Below are positions 1 through 5,036 of a stretch of DNA of 9,131 nucleotides, piece by piece. Every line of letters starts with the position of its first letter. Positions within the stretch are counted from its first letter, which is position 1. The translations under genes were made by a program, and so were the position numbers. Where the stretch lies: the NCBI GenBank assembly GCA_035646975.1, contig DASROJ010000357.1:1-9131 (forward strand), written 5' to 3'. This DNA comes from DASROJ01 sp035646975 (GTDB lineage Bacteria; Acidobacteriota; Polarisedimenticolia; JACPZX01; DASXTC01). The notes beneath the pieces are model-generated. The model made no database searches. It saw only the letters and a list, made by a program, of their open reading frames with translations, and was not told the DNA's origin.

Positions 1-8
1 GAGATATC

Positions 9-1241
9 CTAGCGCAATCCGCCCGCGCCGGCGGAGGCGCGGGCCTGGGATCCGCGTCGCGATGCGGAGCGATCCGCCCGATCGACCCGGCCGGTGGCCG
101 TATCCGACTCGAACCCGACGATCGTGACAGGAGTGCCGACCGAGACTCGATCGAACAGCGCGTCGATGTCCCGGTTGGTCAGAGCAACGCAGCCGTCGGT
201 CCAGTCGCCACCGCGCCCGCCCTGGCCATGGATTTCAATCAACCCGCCGGGTCTCGCCCGGCGCGAGATCAACCCGCGGCTGCGCGCCAGGGCGAACTGG
301 CGCAGGTCGTCTTCGTTCGGGTAGTTCAGCAGCAGCGCCTTGTACCAGTGGGTCTGACGCGGGCCGCGTTTCTCGGTGACCCGGTACATGCCTTCGGGTG
401 TGGCCCGATCGCCCGACACCACCTTGTCGAGCGTGCCGTTGACCCCCAGCTCCACTCGGTAGACGCTCTGCCGGCTCCCGTCGACCAGCAACGTCAGCGT
501 CCGGCGCATCTTGTCCACCACGATGGCGCCGGCGTTGTTCGCGGCAGACCAGGCAACTGTCTCACGCACCCATCGGTCGTACTGCGCGCTGCGAGCGGGA
601 TCGCTGGCGGCCTGGATGAATCGCGAAAAGCGCGTGTAGGCGGCGTCGATCCCGCTGTTGGCGTCGCGCGCGGCCTGGGCTGCGCGACCGTAGTCACCCT
701 TGACGAGCAGGGTCTTCGCCTCGGCGTAGCTCACGCGGGCCTTGCGGATCGCCGAATGAATCAGGCTTCGCGGCGGGATGTAGCTCGAGATCCATTCCAT
801 CTGGTCGAACCCGCTGTCGGCCTGGCCGAGAAGCCGGCGCGCGAGATCGCGCGAGTCATCGCGCCGTCGATGCGCGAGCGTCTCGGCGAGCTGGGCCCTG
901 CGGATCGCCGAGCCAAAGAGCGCCTCAGCCTTGCTGTACGAGCGGTTCCAGGGGAGTCGCTGACCCTGGATGGTGAGATCGCGGAGCCCCGCGGCGTACG
1001 CCTCCTGCGCGCTCTGCGAGGCGGCGGCCGCGTCCGATTCGGCCCCGGTATCGTGCGCTTTCTGCAGCGCCGTCTTCGCCGAATACTTCATGTTGATGGG
1101 GGCAACCGGTGAGGTGGCCATCAGAAGGACGCCCATGCCCAGCGCGCAGAGAATCCCGAGACCGCCGAATACCGCCAGGCGACCGAATCTGCTTTGAGGG
1201 AATGTGAGTCTGGGAAGGGAGATTGGTAGCATGTAACCCAT
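9..1241 (-). CDS. YafK/DpaA-like L,D-transpeptidase-family (YkuD) protein, membrane-anchored
   Basis: The 410-residue product has one hydrophobic segment near the N-terminus (about residues 21-41) with no clear cleavage site, so it is probably an inner-membrane anchor facing the periplasm. Residues about 55-235 are Ala/Arg-rich and helical. The catalytic YkuD domain spans about 238-377: GDRATPEGMY (278-286) matches the substrate-loop pattern, His338-Gly339 is the conserved histidine motif, and WTDGCVAL carries the catalytic Cys351. The pattern (PEGxY, YKA, NYPN, IHG, GCxALTNxxID) resembles E. coli YafK more than ErfK/YbiS. YafK (DpaA/LdtF) cleaves the Braun lipoprotein-peptidoglycan bond, whereas ErfK-type paralogues form it, so either reaction is possible here. 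The tail (about 380-410) is Ser/Arg/Gly-rich and probably disordered. The start at 1241 has no strong ribosome site; ATG at 1232 (residue 4) is an alternative. It lies downstream of a lipoprotein gene on the same strand. Family assignment is firm, the exact reaction is not. Confidence 0.9.
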   Translation of the reverse strand: MGYMLPISLPRLTFPQSRFGRLAVFGGLGILCALGMGVLLMATSPVAPINMKYSAKTALQKAHDTGAESDAAAASQSAQEAYAAGLRDLTIQGQRLPWNRSYSKAEALFGSAIRRAQLAETLAHRRRDDSRDLARRLLGQADSGFDQMEWISSYIPPRSLIHSAIRKARVSYAEAKTLLVKGDYGRAAQAARDANSGIDAAYTRFSRFIQAASDPARSAQYDRWVRETVAWSAANNAGAIVVDKMRRTLTLLVDGSRQSVYRVELGVNGTLDKVVSGDRATPEGMYRVTEKRGPRQTHWYKALLLNYPNEDDLRQFALARSRGLISRRARPGGLIEIHGQGGRGGDWTDGCVALTNRDIDALFDRVSVGTPVTIVGFESDTATGRVDRADRSASRRGSQARASAGAGGLR

Positions 1242-1279
1242 TCTGGTTGTTGAATCTGAGCCTGATCGACCTATCCCAG

Positions 1280-1308
1280 AATGTACGCCACGGGCCGCCG
1301 GATAGCAA
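1280..1308 (-). promoter_or_regulatory. Possible sigma-70 promoter for the YkuD gene
   Basis: On the minus strand TTGCTA (1308-1303) and TACATT (1285-1280) are separated by 17 nt, 4 of 6 matches each to the -35 and -10 consensus. The -35 element would lie in the loop of the GC-rich hairpin at 1291-1322. The start codon is about 38 nt beyond the -10 box. In a GC-rich sequence this match is modest and the call is tentative. Confidence 0.25.
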
Positions 1309-1322
1309 CGTCCGGCGGCCCG
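1291..1322 (-). terminator. GC-rich hairpin, probable transcription terminator of the lipoprotein gene
   Basis: A perfect 12-bp inverted repeat (CGGGCCGCCGGA at 1291-1302 and its complement at 1311-1322) encloses an 8-nt loop. It begins 17 nt past the stop codon of the lipoprotein gene, where a terminator is expected. There is no long U-tract after the stem on the minus strand, so it may act as a rho-independent terminator of the U-poor kind, as an RNA 3'-end stabiliser, or only attenuate read-through into the YkuD gene. Confidence 0.6.
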
Positions 1323-1339
1323 GGATGCAGGTGACTTGC

Positions 1340-1966
1340 TTACTTGCCCTTCTTCATGCCCTTCTTGGAGGCTGCCTTCTCGGCCGCCTCGGTGAGCTTG
1401 GTGGCGATGTCATTGGCCTGCTGTGTCACGGTGGCCGCCTTCGAGGAGGCACCCGTGTAGTCCTCGCTCGAGATCATGTTACGGACCTCGCCGAGAGACT
1501 GGTCGAGCCCATCCAGATCGGAAGTGAAGAGCTGGATGTCGGCCCTGGTGTCCTTGGTGACGGGGGCCTTGGTCAGAGCGTCACGCGCCGCCTGGATTGC
1601 GGTGGTGGCCTCCTGCAGCTTCGTGTTGGCCTCGTTCTTCGCCGTCTCCTTGTTTGCAACGGCTGCCTGCTTCGCCTTGGCCGCATCCGCCTTCGCCTGG
1701 GCGAACATCTCTTTCGCCTTGTCGAAGTTCCGCATCAGCGAGAAGCGCTGGTTCTGCGCCTCGACCTCTGCGTTTGCGTTGTCGAGTGAAGTCTTCGCCG
1801 TCTGGTACTCGGCCGACGCCCACTTGTCCGCCTGCGCCGTGTTGCGCGCGTCTTCCAGCGACGCCTGGGCATCCTTCATCTCGGTCTCGGGCGGCTTCGC
1901 GCAGCCGGCGAACACGACAGCCAGCACAAGAAGACCGCTGGCGAGCAACAGCTTGTTTGTCTTCAT
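1340..1966 (-). CDS. Ala/Lys-rich helical lipoprotein (DUF4398-like), C-terminal lysine
   Basis: The 208-residue product starts with a short basic region, a hydrophobic stretch and the lipobox VFAGC, putting the lipidated cysteine at residue 22; cleavage by signal peptidase II is expected. The next residues are AKPPE, with no Asp at +2, consistent with outer-membrane sorting under the E. coli rule. The mature part is almost wholly predicted helix or coiled coil, rich in Ala, Lys, Glu, Asp and Gln, with patterns such as YQTAKTSLDNANAEVEAQ that recall DUF4398-type lipoproteins. Pro135 in a TKAPVTKDT linker divides two helical halves. The end is basic, KKGMKKGK, with lysine as the last residue, as in Braun's lipoprotein. 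The start is well fixed by GGAGGAGGT 8 nt upstream. The next gene on the strand encodes a YafK-type peptidoglycan enzyme. No enzymatic role is visible; a structural envelope role is inferred. Confidence 0.85.
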   Translation of the reverse strand: MKTNKLLLASGLLVLAVVFAGCAKPPETEMKDAQASLEDARNTAQADKWASAEYQTAKTSLDNANAEVEAQNQRFSLMRNFDKAKEMFAQAKADAAKAKQAAVANKETAKNEANTKLQEATTAIQAARDALTKAPVTKDTRADIQLFTSDLDGLDQSLGEVRNMISSEDYTGASSKAATVTQQANDIATKLTEAAEKAASKKGMKKGK

Positions 1967-1974
1967 CTAGGTTT

Positions 1975-1983
1975 ACCTCCTCC
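1975..1983 (-). promoter_or_regulatory. Strong ribosome binding site of the lipoprotein gene
   Basis: GGAGGAGGT on the minus strand is an almost full anti-Shine-Dalgarno match, 8 nt before the ATG at 1966. It is the strongest such site in the window, which suggests the lipoprotein is made in large amounts. It abuts a nested inverted repeat at 1984-2020. Confidence 0.8.
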
Positions 1984-2101
1984 GTTGAACGTCCCCAACC
2001 CGGGGACAGGGTCATTCAACTCTTCCGGGGATGGCCCCGTGATTTCCTGCGTCCATGTCCTGCGTATGTAGACCGATCATCCCCGGTTTGACTGACGGGG
2101 C
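1984..2101 (-). other. Hairpin-rich leader upstream of the lipoprotein gene
   Basis: Three local hairpins can be read. Nearest the gene, GTTGAA (1984-1989) pairs with TTCAAC (2015-2020) around an inner 6-bp stem GTCCCC/GGGGAC (1991-1996, 2002-2007) with a 5-nt loop. Next, CGGGG/CCCCG (2026-2030, 2035-2039) closes a 4-nt loop. Third, CCCCG/CGGGG (2081-2085, 2096-2100) closes a 10-nt loop. The second and third can also pair with each other: CCGGGGAT at 2025-2032 with ATCCCCGG at 2079-2086, or GCCCCGT at 2034-2040 with ACGGGGC at 2095-2101. This layout is compatible with a regulatory 5' leader, but I recognise no known riboswitch class. Confidence 0.4.
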
Positions 2102-2139
2102 TGAACGGAACAAACCCAATCGATACCAACGGGATTTAC

Positions 2140-2288
2140 GCCTGGCACTGGGGCAGCCTTTGTGCCGGCTGTTCGCGCTTCGTGAATCCTTCCACGATTT
2201 CTACACGGTCATGCTGCAGCGCCTGTATGGGTAAGGTTCGTCTTCCGAGCATGACCGCGAGAGCCCTGCAAGGACTCTCTACATGGTC
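2140..2288 (-). ncRNA. Candidate structured RNA (novel small RNA or long 5' leader)
   Basis: No convincing protein gene covers this stretch, yet it follows a good promoter (2295-2324) and is dense in inverted repeats. From its 5' end on the minus strand: GAGAG/CTCTC hairpin (2259-2279; a mismatch, then 3 more pairs), competing with AGGAC/GTCCT (2271-2275, 2286-2290); a perfect 10-bp stem CGGTCATGCT/AGCATGACCG (2206-2215, 2248-2257) with a 32-nt loop; a 5-bp TCGTG/CACGA hairpin (2180-2197); and an 8-bp stem with one bulged A (2140-2148, 2162-2169) with a 13-nt loop. The 5' end is inferred from the promoter; the 3' end is unknown because no clear U-tract terminator follows. It does not show the conserved cores of SRP RNA, RNase P RNA or tmRNA. 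It could instead be the first part of a roughly 320-nt leader of the lipoprotein mRNA. Confidence 0.4.
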
Positions 2289-2294
2289 CTGAAC

Positions 2295-2324
2295 ATCATA
2301 GCCAATCCGACGGCCGCGTTTCAA
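2295..2324 (-). promoter_or_regulatory. Sigma-70-type promoter in the gene-free region
   Basis: The minus strand reads TTGAAA (2324-2319), an 18-nt spacer and TATGAT (2300-2295), 5 of 6 matches in each box. Transcription would start near 2288 and run toward the lipoprotein gene through the hairpin-rich stretch. The surrounding sequence is visibly more AT-rich than the coding regions. Confidence 0.6.
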
Positions 2325-2416
2325 GTCTTATTTGCGGTGGTTTACAAAGCGTTGCAGGCAAGTGCCGGCTTCGGCGCCAGGGCCCGCCGTGACACTTTGC
2401 ACTCCGGGAGCGGTGG

Positions 2417-2490
<74 letters not shown>

Positions 2491-2522
2491 GCCGATGCCC
2501 GGTAATGCCAGCAAGAGGATGG

Positions 2523-2597
2523 TGGAGCGGGAAACGGGATTCGAACCCGCGACTTCGACCTTGGCAAGGTCGCACTCTACCACTGAGTTATTCCCGC
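2523..2597 (-). tRNA. tRNA-Gly (anticodon GCC)
   Basis: A complete 75-nt cloverleaf with encoded CCA. The acceptor stem is GCGGGAA/TTCCCGC with discriminator U, the anticodon stem CGACC/GGTCG encloses TTGCCAA (anticodon at 2563-2565), and the T-loop is TTCGAAT. It is the first gene of the transcription unit behind the promoter at 2610-2638. The order Gly-GCC then Cys-GCA is the same as in the E. coli glyW-cysT-leuZ unit, but I find no tRNA-Leu following here. Confidence 0.97.
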
Positions 2598-2609
2598 TCG
2601 CGAGGCGTT

Positions 2610-2638
2610 GTTATACCAGACGTGCACAGTACTGTCAA
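2610..2638 (-). promoter_or_regulatory. Near-consensus sigma-70 promoter of the tRNA-Gly/tRNA-Cys unit
   Basis: The minus strand carries a perfect -35 TTGACA (2638-2633), an optimal 17-nt spacer and TATAAC (2615-2610), one base from the -10 consensus. The discriminator after the -10 box is GC-rich (CGCCTCGC), as in stable-RNA promoters under stringent control. The start site would fall only about 5-8 nt before the mature tRNA-Gly 5' end, giving a very short leader. Confidence 0.88.
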
Positions 2639-2677
2639 ACATCCGGGAGACGCGGCGTTTCGGCCGATGGACTCCTG

Positions 2678-3058
2678 TCAACCGACGGGCCTGAAGGCGT
2701 CCACGATGTGAGCCAGTCTCGGTGGTCGCCCCTGCTCACACAGGATCGCCACCACGTCGAACCGGCAGGTGATCTCCTGCCGGACGAACGCCGGGTGCTC
2801 GGCAAGGAAGAGCGAGGCCACGCGGCAGAGCCGCGCCTGCTTGAGCGGGTGCACCGACTCCTGCGGCGAGCCGAATCCCGCGCCCGTGCGTGTCTTCACT
2901 TCGATGAACACGAGCAGGTCGTCGGAACGGGCCACCAGGTCGATCTCGCCCAACCGGGTCCGGTAGCGCCGGGCCAGGATCCGGAATCCCCTGGATTCGA
3001 AATGACGTGCGGCGATCTCCTCGCCCTGCAGGCCGAGGGTCGTTCTGCGCCGCGTCAC
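2678..3058 (-). CDS. yraN: YraN family protein (UPF0102, nuclease-like fold)
   Basis: With a GTG start at 3058 the product is 126 residues, the usual length for this family. Conserved features are GLQGEE (9-14), the GEIDLVAR motif (37-44), FIEVKTR (51-57), and the following PQE and K-QARL segments. The GEID and EVK elements form the acidic/lysine pattern of the PD-(D/E)XK nuclease superfamily, although no catalytic activity has been firmly assigned to YraN. The reading frame stays open far upstream, but that part lies inside the Spy-like gene and does not resemble YraN. The GTG overlaps the upstream TAG by one base (TAGTG), which argues for translational coupling. Its place as the last gene of a sigma-factor operon is unusual and may reflect convenience of expression more than shared function. 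Confidence 0.92.
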   Translation of the reverse strand: MTRRRTTLGLQGEEIAARHFESRGFRILARRYRTRLGEIDLVARSDDLLVFIEVKTRTGAGFGSPQESVHPLKQARLCRVASLFLAEHPAFVRQEITCRFDVVAILCEQGRPPRLAHIVDAFRPVG

Positions 3059-3678
3059 TACCTGCGGGGCCTTTGCCGGGAGGGTGGCGGCGGATTGCGC
3101 CGCGGTCCGCCCGGGCCGGGGCCCGGCCCATCGCCCTGCTGAATCCTGCGGAGCCGGTCTTCCATCTCCTGCCGGAACCGTTCCATGAACAGCATGAACT
3201 GCGCCTGCTGCCGGGGGCTCAGGCTCTCCCGAATCCGCTGCCGGTTCTCGATCTCTTTGTCGCGGAAATGACGATCGGCGTCGTCGAGCTGACCCAGGAG
3301 CTTCGCGATTTCCTGGTCGGAGCTGGTCTGGTCCTCCAGCAGCGGCCGGAGCTTCATCACGGTGAGTCGACGGCGCTTGTTCATCTCGCGGCGCGAGCTG
3401 TTGAGCTCCTCCACCAGGGGGATGACGACACGCTCCTGTTGATCGGTCAGGTTCAAGGAGCGTTTCATCCTGGCGACCATGTAGATCTCGATGGTCTCCT
3501 GCAGATCGTCTCGCATCGACTCGCGGTCGGCTGCGCCCGCACCGGGGCCGCCGCCGGGGTCCGGGTCGGGGTCGGTCTGGCGGCCCCAGGCGGATGGGAC
3601 CGCGGGCAGCATCATCAGCATCAGCAGCAGGGTGACCGTGGCAAACCATCCGAAACAGATGCCTCGATTCGTCGTCAT
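3058..3678 (-). CDS. Secreted Spy/CpxP-like LTxxQ-motif protein
   Basis: The 206-residue product has a signal peptide (hydrophobic about 11-28, likely cleavage after VPSA at residue 30), then a short Pro/Gly/Asp-rich linker. A highly charged helical region (about 52-180) carries two LTxxQ-type motifs, LTDQQ (77-81) and LSPRQQ (153-158), the hallmark of the Spy/CpxP/ZraP/CnrX superfamily of periplasmic stress chaperones and sensors. The tail (about 182-206) is rich in Pro, Gly and Arg and probably disordered. It has a single histidine and, apart from Cys8 in the signal region, no cysteine, so CnrX- or ZraP-style metal binding looks unlikely. The start at 3678 is set by GGAGGAG 6 nt upstream; the frame is open further upstream but overlaps the anti-sigma gene. 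It follows that gene by 23 nt. Likely role: a periplasmic effector or feedback partner of the sigma/anti-sigma pair (inferred). Confidence 0.75.
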   Translation of the reverse strand: MTTNRGICFGWFATVTLLLMLMMLPAVPSAWGRQTDPDPDPGGGPGAGAADRESMRDDLQETIEIYMVARMKRSLNLTDQQERVVIPLVEELNSSRREMNKRRRLTVMKLRPLLEDQTSSDQEIAKLLGQLDDADRHFRDKEIENRQRIRESLSPRQQAQFMLFMERFRQEMEDRLRRIQQGDGPGPGPGGPRRNPPPPSRQRPRR

Positions 3679-3701
3679 GAATTGCTCCTCCAATGCCGCG
3701 C

Positions 3702-4361
3702 TCAACTCTTCTCCGCGGCCAGCTCCGCGCGCAGCTCCAGTGTCTGAGACAGGTCGAGCCTGTCCAGCAGTCGTTCGAGCTCGTCGTCCTCGAGTCCGGC
3801 CCATGAGCCCGACAGGCTCGGGGGTCGCTCGATCTCCTTCATCGCGTCCAGGATTTCTCCGGCGCCGATCTCCTGGAAGGGGTCGAGTCCCAGCATGTCT
3901 GCCGCCACCTCGCCGGAGGCCGCGGGCATCCGGCGCAGGGCGTCGTCCACCCGGCGACCGGCCTCGTCGAGCGAGGCCCCGGCGCGGACGGACCCTGCCG
4001 CGCCATCGGGCCCGGGAGCCGGCGGGTGCAGGATGAGCGCACCGTAGGCGGCGAGGATCATCAGCAACACGGCGGCCGCCGCGATGCGGCGCGGGTGGCG
4101 CTCCGAAGGCATGCCGGCATCCTGGCGAAGCGCGATGCGCGCGCGAACCGAAGGGAGGAAACGATTCCAGTAGGGCTCGCCGGGATCCGGGACGTCGCTC
4201 TGCCGGAAATCGGCGGCCGCCTCGAGCACGGCGCGGAAGGCCCGCATCTCCCCGGCGCACGAAGCACACGAATGAAGGTGCTGCCGCACCGGCTCGTCGG
4301 GCGGACCGGCGAGGGGATCCGCCAGGTGACGCAGCGCCCTTTCGCAATCCAGTCTCGTCAT
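3702..4361 (-). CDS. Membrane-bound anti-sigma factor with zinc-finger (ZAS) motif
   Basis: The 219-residue product has a cytoplasmic N-terminal domain with the His28-x3-Cys32-x2-Cys35 motif, plus Cys6, typical of zinc-associated anti-sigma domains that hold ECF sigma factors. One transmembrane helix follows (about 93-111), then a periplasmic region of about 105 residues rich in Asp, Glu, Leu and Ala with no domain I recognise. The ATG at 4361-4359 shares one base with the sigma-factor TGA (TGATG), so translation is probably coupled, which fixes the start and gives balanced amounts of the two proteins. By family knowledge it would sequester the sigma factor until an envelope or redox signal releases it. 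The Spy-like gene follows 23 nt downstream. Confidence 0.9.
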   Translation of the reverse strand: MTRLDCERALRHLADPLAGPPDEPVRQHLHSCASCAGEMRAFRAVLEAAADFRQSDVPDPGEPYWNRFLPSVRARIALRQDAGMPSERHPRRIAAAAVLLMILAAYGALILHPPAPGPDGAAGSVRAGASLDEAGRRVDDALRRMPAASGEVAADMLGLDPFQEIGAGEILDAMKEIERPPSLSGSWAGLEDDELERLLDRLDLSQTLELRAELAAEKS

Positions 4362-4939
4362 CACAGGATGTCCTTCAACTCCCGTCTCAGGAACGATACC
4401 GCGTGAAAGAAGTTTGCCTTCGCCGTGCCGGTGGAGCAGCCCATCACGCGGGCGATTTCCTTGTATTGCAGCCCCTCGAACGCCCGCAGGATCAGCGTCG
4501 ATTTCTGTTTTCTCGGCAGCGACTCGATGGCCTGCCGCAGCCTCGCGTTGGTCTCGAGCCGGATCATCGCCGTGTCTCCCACCGGAGTCTGCAAGGTGCC
4601 CGGCGCGCCGGCCCTCGCCAGATCCTCCACCGTCGCCGCATCGCGGCGGATGACCCTTGCCGACTGCGCCACGTTGAGGCTGAGGTTCGACACGATCCGG
4701 CAAAGCCACGTCTTGAGCGAAGACTCTCCGCGAAACGTGCGCAGCGCCGTATAGGCGCGGCAAAAGGTCTCCTGCGCCAGATCATCCGCCTCGGCGTGGT
4801 TGCCCGTGATGCGATAGGCGATACGGTACATCTCCTTGCGGTAGCGGAGAACCAGCAGGTCGAACGACGCTTCATCGCCGCCGCAAAAGCGCCGAACCAG
4901 CTCTTCGTCCGCCGGGGATTGGTCGGCCTGATGATCCAT
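4361..4939 (-). CDS. RNA polymerase ECF-type sigma factor (sigma-70 family)
   Basis: The 192-residue product has the two-domain ECF layout. Region 2 (about 24-92) contains the core-binding motif DDLAQETF (52-59) and the -10-recognition segment ending in FRGESSLKTWLCRI. A linker of about 40 residues follows, and then region 4 (about 132-186) with LPRKQKSTLILRAFEGL and the helix-turn-helix EIARVMGCSTGTAKANFF that reads the -35 element. There is no C-terminal extension. The ATG at 4939 has GAGGG 5 nt upstream. It is the first gene of an operon with its anti-sigma factor, a Spy-like protein and YraN, the usual arrangement for an autoregulated envelope-stress response. The specific ECF group was not determined. 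Confidence 0.95.
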   Translation of the reverse strand: MDHQADQSPADEELVRRFCGGDEASFDLLVLRYRKEMYRIAYRITGNHAEADDLAQETFCRAYTALRTFRGESSLKTWLCRIVSNLSLNVAQSARVIRRDAATVEDLARAGAPGTLQTPVGDTAMIRLETNARLRQAIESLPRKQKSTLILRAFEGLQYKEIARVMGCSTGTAKANFFHAVSFLRRELKDIL

Positions 4940-4981
4940 CCATTCCCTCGATGGATATGGACAATCGAACGGGGCGGGGGT

Positions 4982-5009
4982 TTAAGACGACGCCGAAAAA
5001 CCGGTTGCC
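4982..5009 (-). promoter_or_regulatory. Possible autoregulated ECF promoter of the sigma-factor operon
   Basis: On the minus strand GGCAAC (5009-5004) resembles the AAC core of ECF -35 boxes, and CGTCTTAA (4989-4982) resembles the CGTC-type -10 box. The gap between GGCAAC and CGTC is 14 nt, about two shorter than typical, so the match is imperfect. The -10 box lies 42 nt before the sigma-factor start. ECF operons commonly have such self-driven promoters. Confidence 0.3.
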
Positions 5010-5012
5010 CGG
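4996..5012 (-). terminator. Short intrinsic-terminator-like hairpin after the aminotransferase gene
   Basis: The minus strand reads CCGG, GCAA, CCGG and then five T. This gives a 4-bp all-GC stem with a GNRA tetraloop, extendable by one G-U pair, followed by a T tract. It starts 24 nt past the aminotransferase stop codon. The stem is short for an efficient terminator, and the element overlaps the candidate ECF promoter. Confidence 0.35.
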
Positions 5013-5036
5013 CGTGGTCCGAGCCTTGACTCGAAC

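Noticed and set aside
228..1112. 294-codon open frame on the plus strand
   Set aside because: It is antisense to the YkuD gene, whose catalytic motifs are intact; the translation is Arg/Gly/Pro/Ala-rich without any recognisable domain, typical of a shadow in GC-rich DNA.
2142..2158. TGGCAC resembling the -24 element of a sigma-54 promoter on the plus strand
   Set aside because: The -12 element (TTGC) is missing at the required spacing and no plus-strand gene follows.
2136..2324. 62-codon open frame on the minus strand inside the gene-free region
   Set aside because: No ribosome site, its start lies within the promoter candidate at 2295-2324, and the composition shows no coding character; the inverted repeats explain the stretch better.
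2350..2410. GCCGGCTTCGGCGCC as a terminator of the tRNA unit
   Set aside because: Only a 4-bp stem forms and no T tract follows on the minus strand; no convincing terminator is visible after tRNA-Cys.
3059..3649. Long in-frame upstream extension of YraN giving a 323-residue protein
   Set aside because: The extension lies in another frame of the Spy-like gene and is low-complexity Arg/Pro-rich; YraN homology starts right after the GTG at 3058.
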